54,072 nucleotides of DNA, taken from assembly GCA_034437535.1 (NCBI GenBank), contig DAOTTZ010000112.1:1-54072 (forward strand), written 5' to 3'. Below, piece after piece: positions 1 through 8,678 of the stretch. Source of the stretch: J038 sp034437535 (lineage in GTDB: Bacteria; Chloroflexota; Anaerolineae; Aggregatilineales; Phototrophicaceae). The number at the start of each line of letters is the position of its first letter. Position 1 is the first letter of the stretch. The notes beneath the pieces were generated by a model. The model was not told the origin of the DNA. It did no database searches and worked only from the letters and a program-made list of their open reading frames with translations. Position numbers and translations under genes: made by a program.

Positions 1-16
1 ATCACAGGGCGGAATT

Positions 17-37
17 TATCCCAAATTGCTTGGGATA
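17..37. repeat. Perfect inverted repeat of the TATCCCAA box
   Basis: TATCCCAA at 17-24, a 5-nt spacer, then TTGGGATA at 30-37: perfect 8-bp arms. The same half-site recurs singly through 1-370 and upstream of dnaN and lexA. It is most likely a dyad for a dimeric DNA-binding protein. Confidence 0.75.
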
Positions 38-124
38 TTTAAGGTTTCGTCAATTATCTTTATCCCAAGTACCCCAAATTAATTACGTCGAAAATTACAG
101 TAATAGGCATACTATAAGAAGCAT

Positions 125-273
125 CTGTTCAAAACCTGTTCAAAACCTGTTCAAAACCTGTTCAAAACTTTCGACAATCTGTGCAAAACTTTCGACAGCC
201 TGTTCAAAACTCGCGAATCTGTTCAAAGTTTTAGACAGCCTGTTCAAAGTTTTGAACAATTCCTGTTCAAAAC
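125..273 (+). repeat. Phased 11-bp direct repeats CTGTTCAAAAC (nine copies)
   Basis: Four exact head-to-tail copies fill 125-168. Five more follow at 179 (one change), 200 (exact), 219 and 240 (last two bases GT) and 263 (exact), spaced about two helical turns apart. At 241-258 TGTTCAAA, 2 nt, TTTGAACA forms a perfect dyad, so the box is half of a palindromic site. The units are too short, and their spacers too short and too alike, for a CRISPR array. Confidence 0.85.
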
Positions 274-398
274 TTTTATCCCACATATCCCACATTTGCC
301 TTACATTAACATTACAGGTTGGGATAAAAATGCCGATATTGGAATATATCACGCGATTTATCCCACATTACACTTTTTCTTAAAAAGTTTTGAACAGT

Positions 399-428
399 TT
401 GAACAGCCTACTACTGCTATCTTATAAA
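399..428 (+). promoter_or_regulatory. Candidate promoter of the histidine kinase gene
   Basis: TTGAAC at 399-404, an 18-bp spacer, then TATAAA at 423-428, which puts the transcript start near 435 and leaves a leader of about 105 nt. The -35 element lies inside the inverted copies of the 11-bp box (387-406), so a protein bound to the array could block or recruit polymerase here. Confidence 0.5.
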
Positions 429-540
429 AGAGAGACTCACCCAAGAAAAATTGAACTCAAACGAATCGTGAACGCCGACGAATAACATTAAGACGGAACC
501 AATGCTAAAATGGAGTGAGTTCAGAAAGGGGCCGTATTTT

Positions 541-1821
541 ATGGAACAACAAAATGACCGCGTTATCGAACTGGAAAAAAAGGTCGCCAACCTGGAGCAG
601 TTGCTGGCGATCAACAATACACTGAACGGTGTCCTCTTACGGCAAGATGTGCAAATTGACGCACTCCTCCGCTATCTAATGGAAGCCGCCGCTAAGCTGA
701 CCGATTGTGAAGGCGCATCGGTTCTGCTGTGGGATGAAAACACCCAACGGCTGGTCTTCGCCGCGACAACAACCGAAAACAAGGCTTCTCGGGAATTGGT
801 CGGCAAGGCGATCCCGCTGGATAGCATCGCCGGGACGATCTTCCAGGAACGCCGTGTCATCCAAGTTGATGATGCGGCGACCGACCCCCGACACTATGAT
901 GCCGTTGACCAGAGCATCCAGTTTAAGACCCATTCGTTACTGGGTGTGCCGATGATCTCGAAAAATAGGGTCATCGGTGTGCTGGAAGTGGTAAACAAGC
1001 GCACCATGCCCTGGACGGAAGCCGACCACAACAACCTGACGATCCTCGCCGGGGAAGCGGCGGTTGCAATTGAGGTCGGGCAACTGGTGATTGACTTGCA
1101 ACAGGCCAATAACGAACTCAGCCAATTAGACAAGCTCAAGAGTGATTTCATCGCCATTGCCAGCCATGAATTACGGACTCCCCTGGGCATTATCCTGGGG
1201 TATGCCGGCTTCCTGCAAGAGGCGGAGGATACCTCAGTCAGTGCCCAGGCCGATAAAGTCATGGAGGGTGCGCTCCAACTGCGGCGGATCATCGAGTCGA
1301 TGATTAACCTGCGCTACCTCAAGCAGAAGGGATCAGACTTACGCAAACAACCGATTCCGTTAGAGGCTGTTTTGCAAGATCTAGAGCGCGACACCAGCGG
1401 GTTAACCCACGCGGGCAATTATCAGATCGTCTATCAGGTTGATGCAACCAACGCCAAGATCCTGGCCGACCGGAGCCGGTTAATCATGGCCCTGACGAAC
1501 GTCATGACCAACGCCTTGAGCTTCAGCCAGGAGGGCGGGACGATCACGGTGAGCGGTGTGCAAGTGGGCGACGAAGCCCATATCCGCATCACGGATGAAG
1601 GCATCGGCCTGCAAGCCGAACACCTGGATCGCATCTTTGATGAATTCTTCCAGGTTGAAGATCATATGACACGCCATCATGGTGGGCTAGGGATTGGCCT
1701 GAGCATTACTCGCGCCTTAATCCTGGCACATAATGGGCGCATCTGGGCGGAAAGCCCCGGTTTAGAACGGGGTACCACCATTCACATTGCATTGCCGATA
1801 ACCAATGAAACGATAGTTTAG
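541..1821 (+). CDS. GAF-domain sensor histidine kinase (cytoplasmic, orphan)
   Basis: This is a soluble two-component sensor kinase of 426 residues. After a short coiled coil (1-25) comes a GAF domain (about 38-180), the usual small-ligand or redox sensor, then a second helical linker. The HisKA region carries the H-box SHELRTPLG with the phospho-acceptor at His209. The HATPase domain shows an N-box (NVMTNALSFS), DEGIGL, and GLGIGLSITRAL. There is no membrane helix or signal peptide. I chose 541 over the in-frame ATG at 502 because AAAGGGG sits about 9 nt before 541. No response regulator is next door, so the partner is unknown. The long box array and promoter at 1-428 suggest tight transcriptional control. 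Confidence 0.9.
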   Translation: MEQQNDRVIELEKKVANLEQLLAINNTLNGVLLRQDVQIDALLRYLMEAAAKLTDCEGASVLLWDENTQRLVFAATTTENKASRELVGKAIPLDSIAGTIFQERRVIQVDDAATDPRHYDAVDQSIQFKTHSLLGVPMISKNRVIGVLEVVNKRTMPWTEADHNNLTILAGEAAVAIEVGQLVIDLQQANNELSQLDKLKSDFIAIASHELRTPLGIILGYAGFLQEAEDTSVSAQADKVMEGALQLRRIIESMINLRYLKQKGSDLRKQPIPLEAVLQDLERDTSGLTHAGNYQIVYQVDATNAKILADRSRLIMALTNVMTNALSFSQEGGTITVSGVQVGDEAHIRITDEGIGLQAEHLDRIFDEFFQVEDHMTRHHGGLGIGLSITRALILAHNGRIWAESPGLERGTTIHIALPITNETIV

Positions 1822-1848
1822 ATCAATACAACAGAGAGGAAATAGCAT

Positions 1849-2544
1849 ATGAAAATTACATTTACCTGGCTCGGTCATTCGGGATTCTTGTTCGATTTCG
1901 ACGGTCACACTGTCTTGATCGATCCTTTTCTAAACGGTAACCGTCTGGCATCGGCCAAACCAGATGACCTGAACCCGGATGTCATCATGCTCACCCACGC
2001 ACATGGCGATCATCTGGGCGATTCCATCGAGATTGCCAAACGTACCGGCGCGCCCATCGTAGCCAACTTTGAGATCTGCAATTGGCTGGCAGATCAAGGT
2101 GTCGAGAGCGTCGTCCACATGAACCCCGGTGGCACCCATGATACAGGGGTGATCCACGCCAAGTGGACCATCGCCCATCATAGCTCATCCCTGCCGGATG
2201 GCTCTTATGGCGGCCAACCTAATGGCATCATCCTGCGTTCGCCGGATGGGGAAAATTTGTATCATGCCGGCGATACCTGCGCGTTTCTCGACATGCAGTT
2301 GATCGGCGATATGGGAATCGACGTGGCATTTTTACCCATTGGGGATAAGTTCACGATGGGGCCGGAAGAATCGCTCAAGGCGATTGAGTTCATCCGCCCG
2401 CGCAATGTGGTGCCTACGCACTACAACACGTTTGATCCTATCGTGCAGGATGTAGCGCAATGGGCGCAAGAGGTGAACAGCAAGACCCTTTCTACCCCAA
2501 TTGTGCTTGATCCGGGTGGTTCCCACGTCCTCAACAACAATTAA
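1849..2544 (+). CDS. Metal-dependent hydrolase, metallo-beta-lactamase fold (UPF0173-like)
   Basis: A 231-residue single-domain metallo-beta-lactamase-fold protein. The HxHxDH metal signature is read as THAHGDHLGD near residues 50-60. Later ligands are plausible at HAGD (near 142) and THYNTF near the C-terminus. Length and layout match the UPF0173/YtkL group, whose substrate is not settled, so no substrate is assigned. A good ribosome site (GAGAGG) precedes the ATG, and the gene starts 27 nt after the kinase stop, so co-transcription is likely. Confidence 0.85.
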   Translation: MKITFTWLGHSGFLFDFDGHTVLIDPFLNGNRLASAKPDDLNPDVIMLTHAHGDHLGDSIEIAKRTGAPIVANFEICNWLADQGVESVVHMNPGGTHDTGVIHAKWTIAHHSSSLPDGSYGGQPNGIILRSPDGENLYHAGDTCAFLDMQLIGDMGIDVAFLPIGDKFTMGPEESLKAIEFIRPRNVVPTHYNTFDPIVQDVAQWAQEVNSKTLSTPIVLDPGGSHVLNNN

Positions 2545-2560
2545 ATCCAATTGAAAATCT

Positions 2561-2592
2561 GGCACGGCTGGCCTACACTGACCAGCCGTGTC
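2561..2592 (+). terminator. Hairpin between the hydrolase and the DUF2142-like gene
   Basis: CACGGCTGG (563-571) pairs with CCAGCCGTG (582-590) across a 10-nt loop, extendable by two pairs, all counted within 2561-2592. There is no T tract, so it may be a processing or weak termination hairpin. It also covers the GTG at 2588, which argues against that codon as a start. Confidence 0.5.
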
Positions 2593-2611
2593 CGTTGACC
2601 CTGGATGGCAT

Positions 2612-4819
2612 ATGTCTGCGACCAGAAACTGGTTTTTGTTGATTCTGCTGGTGTTTTTGTTCCAGACGATAAATTATGCTCGCACCACCCCCCCCTTTGA
2701 GGCATCGGACGAAGCGGCTCATTTCCTCTACGCGCATAATCTGCTAGAAAGCCGCTCCTTGCCCGTTATCGTCCCGCGTGAGGAATTGCCCACCCAACCG
2801 CAGAGAAGCACGCTATGGGCGATAGAGAGCCATCAGCCGCCGCTCTACTACGCACTCGGTGCGCTTTTAATCGCTGGCATCGACCGAAGTGACATCGACG
2901 CCTATCTGCAACCCAACCCGTTGATCTTCACGATGGACATCGTAGAGGACAACCCCAACAAATGGTTACACCCGCCGGAACGTGGTGCCGGGGGCGATAC
3001 GGCTCGTGCTGTCAATGTCTTGCGGCTGTTGAGTATGGTGCTCGGTGCGGGCACGTTATGGTTTGTCTATCTGACCGGGGCGGAAGTCAGCGGGCGGAAG
3101 TGGGTGGGCCTGCTGGCGGCAGGATTGGTCGCGTCGGTTCCAACATTTGTCGCGATCAGCGGCAGTGTGAACAACGATAACATGGTGACTCTGCTCTATT
3201 CTGCTGGTGTATACGTCTGTGTGCGGGCTTATGCCGGCTTCACATGGCGTGAAGTTGCGGCATTGATGCTGATTATCCCGCTGGCGACCTTGAGCAAGAT
3301 CACCGGGGCGTCGTTGTACGGCTTATTGTTCGTCACGTTGGGGTTAGCCGTATGGCGCGGCACAGTCAGCCGCCGGAAGGCGTTACAGGCGTTTGGAGTC
3401 GTCGTCATCGCCGGCGGGTTAATCGCCGGATGGTGGTTCTTACGGAATGTCGATCTCTATGGTGATCCGCTGGCCCTGGAAGCGACTCAATCTTTATGGG
3501 CGCGTGATTACGAAATCGCGGAGACCTCCGGCGATGCCGGGACGGAACTCCTGCGGGTTTATCGCTCGTTCTGGTTTATGATCGGACATTTGCATCAGCC
3601 GGTTTATGGGCCGGTGTGGTTGTATCTTTACGCCGGTCTGCTGATGCTCATCGCTGGCGCGGGTGGGGTGCGCGGGTGGCGGTCTGCGCCGGTAACCGCG
3701 CAGGACCGGTTCTTGATCTTGCTCACTGCGGTTGGCTTACTCGGTGGGATGCTGGCGGTCGGCACGCGGAGTGTCGATATTTCTTATGGTCGCTTGTTAT
3801 TCCCGATGTTGGCGGCCTTTGCGACGATGATGATCGTCGGACTATGGTCAATCCTGCGTCAACCGGTGATTGTCGGCCTTGCGCTAGTGCCATTGGCCGC
3901 CGCCACCCTGAGCGGTTGGTCTACGATTTTACCGCGTGAATATCCCCGCTTGCAGACGTTACCTGCTCTGCCGGAAGCAGTGCCATTCCTGGGGGCAGAT
4001 GCGGGCGGCTTGTCGATGGTCGCGTATCAGATGCCACAGAACCGGGTCGATCAAAACGATGTCATCACGTTTGATCTGTATCTGCGGGGGGCTTCCCCGG
4101 CAAATCCGGCGTTATTTGTCACCGTTGTTGATCCCATCACGCTGGAGCCGCTGGGCAATACCGCCATCTACCCCGGCATGGCACCAACCGCCGCCCTGGA
4201 TGCTGAGACACTCTACCGGGTGCCGGTGCGCGTTCCGTTGAACCCGGCAATCGAACCGGCTCGCCCACGTCAGGTGCAGTTGCGGCTGGAATGGTTTGAT
4301 ACCAACACATTGTCTTATCTGCCCATCACCGATGGAACCGGGCGCGATTTAGAGACCTTATTTTTAAGTGGCCCCGTCCTGACCGACTCCCGTTATGATC
4401 CTGACGCGATCCAACAGGGGAGCGACATCATTTACGGAGATGCTATCATGCTGACTGGTTACAGCATCACAGAGCGGTTCGACACAGGCCGAACGTTCGA
4501 CGTGACATTACGTTGGCAGGTGGCCCAGGCCCTGGCAGATGATTGGACGTTGACCGTGCAATTGCTCAATGAGGGCGGACGGTTGCTCGATCAAGCGGAT
4601 GGCGTGATCTTGGGTTATCCGTCATCAACCTGGGTTGAGGACACGCGGTTTACCCTCACGCGCCCGCTTCGGCTCCCCGATGATACGGCGTCCGAGGTGG
4701 TGCAGATCGTCGCCGGGTGGTACCGCGTCACCGATCAAGGGTTTGATCGATTGCCAGCGACCGGGGCAGGAACAATCACGAACGACTTATTCCGGCTGGC
4801 GGAGATTCCGATACAATAG
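2612..4819 (+). CDS. DUF2142-like polytopic membrane protein, possible glycosyltransferase
   Basis: A 735-residue protein. The N-terminal two thirds has about ten hydrophobic helices. The first extracellular loop holds PPFEASDEAAHF and, later, SHQPPLYYALG, a pattern typical of GT-C-like/DUF2142 membrane glycosyltransferases in which an acidic loop residue acts in catalysis. The C-terminal 250 residues are non-membrane, beta-rich and probably extracytoplasmic. The donor is likely a lipid-linked sugar, but that comes from family knowledge only. The ATG at 2612 is preferred over the upstream in-frame GTG at 2588, which lies in a hairpin. The ribosome site is weak. Confidence 0.75.
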   Translation: MSATRNWFLLILLVFLFQTINYARTTPPFEASDEAAHFLYAHNLLESRSLPVIVPREELPTQPQRSTLWAIESHQPPLYYALGALLIAGIDRSDIDAYLQPNPLIFTMDIVEDNPNKWLHPPERGAGGDTARAVNVLRLLSMVLGAGTLWFVYLTGAEVSGRKWVGLLAAGLVASVPTFVAISGSVNNDNMVTLLYSAGVYVCVRAYAGFTWREVAALMLIIPLATLSKITGASLYGLLFVTLGLAVWRGTVSRRKALQAFGVVVIAGGLIAGWWFLRNVDLYGDPLALEATQSLWARDYEIAETSGDAGTELLRVYRSFWFMIGHLHQPVYGPVWLYLYAGLLMLIAGAGGVRGWRSAPVTAQDRFLILLTAVGLLGGMLAVGTRSVDISYGRLLFPMLAAFATMMIVGLWSILRQPVIVGLALVPLAAATLSGWSTILPREYPRLQTLPALPEAVPFLGADAGGLSMVAYQMPQNRVDQNDVITFDLYLRGASPANPALFVTVVDPITLEPLGNTAIYPGMAPTAALDAETLYRVPVRVPLNPAIEPARPRQVQLRLEWFDTNTLSYLPITDGTGRDLETLFLSGPVLTDSRYDPDAIQQGSDIIYGDAIMLTGYSITERFDTGRTFDVTLRWQVAQALADDWTLTVQLLNEGGRLLDQADGVILGYPSSTWVEDTRFTLTRPLRLPDDTASEVVQIVAGWYRVTDQGFDRLPATGAGTITNDLFRLAEIPIQ

Positions 4820-4848
4820 AGGCAATTCTTTAAGCGAGAGTAAGTGCG

Positions 4849-5274
4849 ATGATTGAACACACCATCCAACGGTTGCGGCAGGCTGGCTACAAGCTCACCC
4901 AGGCGCGGCTTACGATTTTAGAAGTCCTCGAAGAGAATCACGGGCATATGACCTCTGCGGAAGTTTTAGAGGCCGTTGCAAAACGCGATGTGTCAATCGG
5001 ACGGGCGAGTGTGTTTCGCACGCTGGATCTACTGACGCAACTGGCGATCATCCGCCCCACCTACATCGACAGTAGCATGACGCCAACTTATGTGATGATG
5101 CCGGGGGGGCACCATCACCACATTATCTGTATGCAGTGTAACCGGGTGATTGAATTTGATAATTGCGGTTTGAACGACCTCACCCGCCAGCTAGAAGCAC
5201 GTTACAACGTGCAGATCAGCGGTCATTTACTGGAATTTTATGGCATATGTGATGCTTGCCAGGAGGCTCGATGA
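4849..5274 (+). CDS. Fur-family metal/peroxide-responsive repressor
   Basis: A 141-residue protein with an N-terminal winged helix (TQARLTILEVL, then SIGRASVFRTLDLL as recognition helix) and a C-terminal metal-binding dimerisation domain. The HHHH cluster (88-91) and the two CxxC pairs C94/C97 and C134/C137 fit regulatory and structural zinc sites. Whether it is a Fur, Zur or PerR type cannot be settled by eye. Its TGA overlaps the next ATG (ATGA), so it is translationally coupled to the UspA-DUF389 protein. That pairing suggests the membrane protein belongs to a metal or oxidative stress response. Confidence 0.9.
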   Translation: MIEHTIQRLRQAGYKLTQARLTILEVLEENHGHMTSAEVLEAVAKRDVSIGRASVFRTLDLLTQLAIIRPTYIDSSMTPTYVMMPGGHHHHIICMQCNRVIEFDNCGLNDLTRQLEARYNVQISGHLLEFYGICDACQEAR

Positions 5275-7124
5275 GCGCACAAGAAAAAAACATGACAGCA
5301 GAAAGCGACACACAGCATTATTCGCAATCAATATTAGTGCCAGTCGCCAACCCTAAGACGGCTCGCACCTTGTTGCGTATCGCGCTATCAATGGTCGATC
5401 CTGAAGAAGGCGTCATCAAAGCCGTCAATATCTCATTGGGGGATACCGAAAAACAGGCCGAAAGTTCGGAAGAACTGACGGAAATCATCGAAGACCTGAA
5501 CGAAGCCCACAAGATCGAAATCGCGTTTGAGGCGATGGTTGCCACCAGTATTTCACGCGGCATCCTGGATGAAGCCCGCGCACAGGGCGCGGATGCCATC
5601 ATATTGGGCATTCAGCAATCCCGTAAGGGCGAAGTCGAGATCGGCACTGTCGTCGAAAACGTCATCGAGACGGCCCCCTGCGATGTAATCGTCTACCGCG
5701 CCGCCCGTGTAGATGAGACCTTCAGCCGGGTTGTCATCCCGGTTAAGCGCATCCCGGAGGCTCGCATTGCCGCCCGGTTTGGGATGCATGTGGCGCAATC
5801 AGAAGGTTGCACCATCGAGGCCATCCGTACCCAGCCGGGTAGTTTTTCTCAGTTTGAGGGGCTAGCGGCCATCGAGCAGGCCATCCGCGACATCCCCAAC
5901 CAGCGGAAGATCAAACGCACCGTGGTGACGGCGCATAACGATGTGAAGGCGTTATTGACCCGTACCGATGAGGATGATCTGATTGTGGTCGGCTTTTCCG
6001 CCCGGGCAGAGCTTGAGTCCTGGATGTTTGGGGATATGGCGCGTGCCCTGCTGGAACAAGCTGAGGGGCCGGTCATCATGGTGACGCACAGTGAAGACGG
6101 CGGCGAGACATCAGCGGCGCGGGCTGGCCGCCGGATTCTCAGTTGGTTCCGGCCAACCCTTACCCGCACCGAGCAGGATGAGATCGTGCGGCAATCTGCC
6201 CGTAACGCACGGCTCAATATCGACTACATCGCCTTGATTCTCGTCTCCGCTACGATAGCGACATTTGGGCTGTTGCTCAATAGTTCGGCGGTCATCATCG
6301 GGGCGATGCTGGTCGCACCGCTCATTTCACCGTTAATTGCGCTATCTACCGGGGTGACGGTGGGCCGGGTGCGGGTCGCAGGCCGGGCTTTGGTGGTGCT
6401 AGGGGTGGGGGTATTGTTGTCGTTATTGGTGGCGTGGTTGGCCGGGTCTTTGTTGCCCAGCTTGCCGACCGATGAAATGCTCTCACGCGGGCGGCCCACT
6501 GTGTTAGATGCGATTGTCGCGCTAGCCTCCGGCACGATTGGTGCTTATGCCACCGCCCGTAAGGACATCCCGGCGGCCCTGGCCGGGGTCGCCATCGCCG
6601 CCGCGTTGATGCCGCCCTTGTGCGTCGTCGGCCTGGGCTTTGCACTGGGGGAAACCGCGCTGGCGACCGGGGCTTTGCTCTTGTTTTTGACCAACATCAT
6701 CTGCATCATTTTCTCCGGGGTGCTGGTCTTTATCTACCTGGGTATGACGTTAAGACGCTATGATGACGTCACGCTCCGGGCGCAATTGGTCGCCGTCGCC
6801 CTGTTGATTATCGTGGCGATCCCGGTAGCGGTTGAATTATTCGAACTGACGCAACAGGTCAGCGTGGAGCGCGAAGTGCGCAATGCTGTGGTCAACCAAC
6901 TGCCAGAAGACGCACAATTAACTAACCTGTCATTTGACCGGTCAAGCACGTCTGATTTAGAGCGCATCACTTTGACGATCCGGACGGCACAAGATTATAC
7001 TGCGTCAGATTTTCAGGCGATTGAAGCAGACATCGCCGCCCGGTTCGACCAACCCATCGAACTGGCAATTGTCACGATGCCCGTCCTGCGGATTCCGGTC
7101 AACTCGGAAAATCCACCGCAATGA
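5271..7124 (+). CDS. Fusion of two UspA domains with a DUF389 membrane domain
   Basis: A 617-residue protein. Residues about 14-145 and 150-275 read as two universal-stress-protein domains (the second ends GDMARALLEQAEGPVIMV). A linker leads to a polytopic DUF389 region (about 310-510) with its signature NSSAVIIGAMLVAPLISP and repeated Gly/Ala-rich helices. A 100-residue soluble tail follows. DUF389 function is not established; the UspA domains usually bind ATP or respond to stress. The start at 5271 is fixed by AGGAGG at 5261-5266 and by the 4-bp overlap with the Fur-family gene. The 3-prime end overlaps the convergent Dabb gene by 26 bp. Confidence 0.85.
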   Translation: MSAQEKNMTAESDTQHYSQSILVPVANPKTARTLLRIALSMVDPEEGVIKAVNISLGDTEKQAESSEELTEIIEDLNEAHKIEIAFEAMVATSISRGILDEARAQGADAIILGIQQSRKGEVEIGTVVENVIETAPCDVIVYRAARVDETFSRVVIPVKRIPEARIAARFGMHVAQSEGCTIEAIRTQPGSFSQFEGLAAIEQAIRDIPNQRKIKRTVVTAHNDVKALLTRTDEDDLIVVGFSARAELESWMFGDMARALLEQAEGPVIMVTHSEDGGETSAARAGRRILSWFRPTLTRTEQDEIVRQSARNARLNIDYIALILVSATIATFGLLLNSSAVIIGAMLVAPLISPLIALSTGVTVGRVRVAGRALVVLGVGVLLSLLVAWLAGSLLPSLPTDEMLSRGRPTVLDAIVALASGTIGAYATARKDIPAALAGVAIAAALMPPLCVVGLGFALGETALATGALLLFLTNIICIIFSGVLVFIYLGMTLRRYDDVTLRAQLVAVALLIIVAIPVAVELFELTQQVSVEREVRNAVVNQLPEDAQLTNLSFDRSSTSDLERITLTIRTAQDYTASDFQAIEADIAARFDQPIELAIVTMPVLRIPVNSENPPQ

Positions 7125-7386
7125 TGTTACTCGTCACCGATAGGATGTATTGCACCACCGCTTGATGATCTGGATGTTGGTTGTAACGCGACAGCGCGTC
7201 CAGGTCGTCAAACTTGGAGATCAACACGACATCATAATTACGGTCAGCTTCGATCATATTCAGGCCGACTTCATAATGCCGGATCTCTGTGATGCGATCC
7301 GGCAGGGTCATCAACCGGTCGTGGATTTCCTGCGCGATGGAGTCGTCGCGGGCTTCTAACTTAAACATGACGACGTGCGTAATCAT
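7099..7386 (-). CDS. Dabb-family stress-responsive alpha/beta-barrel protein
   Basis: A 95-residue dimeric ferredoxin-like (Dabb) protein, opening MITHVVMFK and ending with the family-typical NQHPDHQAVVQYI segment. The substrate is unknown. I start at the ATG on 7384-7386, preceded by GAAAGGC, rather than the longer frame from 7425. It converges on and overlaps the last 26 bp of the DUF389 gene. Confidence 0.85.
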   Translation of the reverse strand: MITHVVMFKLEARDDSIAQEIHDRLMTLPDRITEIRHYEVGLNMIEADRNYDVVLISKFDDLDALSRYNQHPDHQAVVQYILSVTSNIIAVDFPS

Positions 7387-7461
7387 AATTAATATGCCTT
7401 TCGGTATTGGCTTGGTCAATAGCAACAGAGTTTAACGAATTTTCTGTTAGAATAACCATAT

Positions 7462-7510
7462 GTTGTGTTCAAGCAAAAGTGCGCTATAATTTTGGGATAT
7501 ATTTGGGATA
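7462..7510 (+). promoter_or_regulatory. dnaN promoter with two GGGATA boxes at the start site
   Basis: TTGTGT (7462-7467), a 16-bp spacer, then TATAAT (7484-7489). The expected start near 7496 lies inside TTTGGGATAT (7490-7499), and a second box TTTGGGATAA follows at 7501-7510, 11 bp on. A TGTTCAA half-site (7465-7471) lies between -35 and -10. Both box types also make up the 1-406 array, and box placement over the start site suggests repression. Confidence 0.6.
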
Positions 7511-7535
7511 AAAATCGGGCAGGAGTTGTCAAGCG

Positions 7536-8678
7536 ATGAAATTATCTGTATTACAAGAAAATCTGGCGAAAGGGCTGAGCATCGTCAACCGGGCGGTGGA
7601 AGCCCGCCCCACGATGCCGGTTCTGGGCAACATCCTGCTACAGACTGAGGAAGCGCGGCTGAAGCTGGCGGCGGTAAATATGTCACTCGGTATGGGGATC
7701 ACCTGTTGGATCGGCGCAAAAGTCGAAACATCCGGCACCATTACCCTGCCCTCTAAGACCTTCAGTGATCTCGTCAGCAACCTATCGCCGGAACGAGTCG
7801 ATATACAGTTAGATCCTAGCACGCAAGCCGTTAACCTGCGCTGTGGCACCACCAATGCCAACATCAAAGGGATCGACGCGGACGAGTTCCCGCCGGTTCC
7901 GGTCAACGATAACGGCGGTGATCTGGCAGTGGATGGGGCGGTGCTCAAGCAGATGATCCAACAGACGGTTTTCGCGGCGGCCACCGAAGACAATCGACCG
8001 ATCCTGACTGGCATTTATACCCGGCTGGAAGACGACACGATGACAATGGCGGCGGCGGATGGTTACCGGCTGGCGGTGCGGACGTGCAAGCTAGAGCAAT
8101 CGTTCGAAGAGCCGATTGAGATGGTCATCCCGGCTAAGTCGCTGGCGGAAGTGGGCCGCATCATCAGCGATGAAGACAGCGAAGTGTTAATCACCCTGCC
8201 CGGTGAGCGTGACATTGTGATGTTCCACATGAAGCAAGTCGATGTGTCGTCACAATTGCTGGAAGGCAAATTCCCGGATTTCAGCGCGATTATCCCGCGT
8301 CAATACAACACATCAACCATGATGGACACGGCGGATTTGCTCCGGGCGTGCCAGCGGGCCGAGATCTTCGCTCGTGACAACGCCTATAGTGGCCGCATCT
8401 ATGTCAAGCCACCGTCAAGCCCAGGGGAAGCTGGTGAAGTGCTGATCGCCGGTAAGAGCACCGAACGCGGTGACAACGAAGGCATCCTGGACGCCAACGT
8501 CGAGGGCGAAGCATTGGATATTTCGTTTAACATCAAGTATTTGATCGACGTTCTGCGCGTCATCCCGGATGAGCGTGTGGTGTTAGAGAGCAACGGCGCG
8601 GCCAACCCCGGCGTGATCCGTCCGGTTGACCGAGATGACTTTATTCACGTTATCATGCCGATGAGTGTTACACGCTAA
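7536..8678 (+). CDS. dnaN: DNA polymerase III beta subunit (sliding clamp)
   Basis: The 380-residue replication processivity clamp, of normal family length, built of three clamp domains. The N-terminus (MKLSVLQENLAKGL), the TMPVLGNILLQ segment, GIDADEFPPVP and the C-terminal hydrophobic pocket end (VIMPMSVTR) are characteristic. CAGGAG precedes the ATG. No dnaA, recF or gyrB is adjacent, so this is not the classical origin gene order. It has its own promoter with GGGATA boxes and a strong terminator. Confidence 0.97.
   Translation: MKLSVLQENLAKGLSIVNRAVEARPTMPVLGNILLQTEEARLKLAAVNMSLGMGITCWIGAKVETSGTITLPSKTFSDLVSNLSPERVDIQLDPSTQAVNLRCGTTNANIKGIDADEFPPVPVNDNGGDLAVDGAVLKQMIQQTVFAAATEDNRPILTGIYTRLEDDTMTMAAADGYRLAVRTCKLEQSFEEPIEMVIPAKSLAEVGRIISDEDSEVLITLPGERDIVMFHMKQVDVSSQLLEGKFPDFSAIIPRQYNTSTMMDTADLLRACQRAEIFARDNAYSGRIYVKPPSSPGEAGEVLIAGKSTERGDNEGILDANVEGEALDISFNIKYLIDVLRVIPDERVVLESNGAANPGVIRPVDRDDFIHVIMPMSVTR

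Larger units (their letters stand above)
1..540. promoter_or_regulatory. Gene-free AT-rich repeat/box array upstream of a histidine kinase gene
   Basis: No convincing gene lies here; the open frames are low-complexity readings of repeats. Two box types alternate. (a) An 11-bp box CTGTTCAAAAC occurs exactly at 125, 136, 147, 158, 200 and 263, with close variants at 179, 219 and 240. Inverted copies end the array at 387-397 and 397-406. Start-to-start spacings are 11, 11, 11, 21, 21, 19, 21 and 23 bp, close to whole helical turns. (b) A TTATCCCA-type box occurs at 16, 60, 276, 285 and 358 on plus and at 29 and 318 on minus. The array looks like a cooperative protein-binding region, either an operator of the downstream promoter or an origin/iteron-like element. 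The function is inference. Confidence 0.7.

Noticed and set aside
125..273. CRISPR array
   Set aside because: Units are only 11 bp, the first four have no spacer, and the later gaps are near-constant AT-rich filler.
30..383. 117-residue open frame across the repeat array (and a 70-residue frame on the other strand)
   Set aside because: Its sequence is a direct translation of the tandem CTGTTCAAAAC boxes (repeated CSKL/NLFK), with no ribosome site and no protein-like composition.
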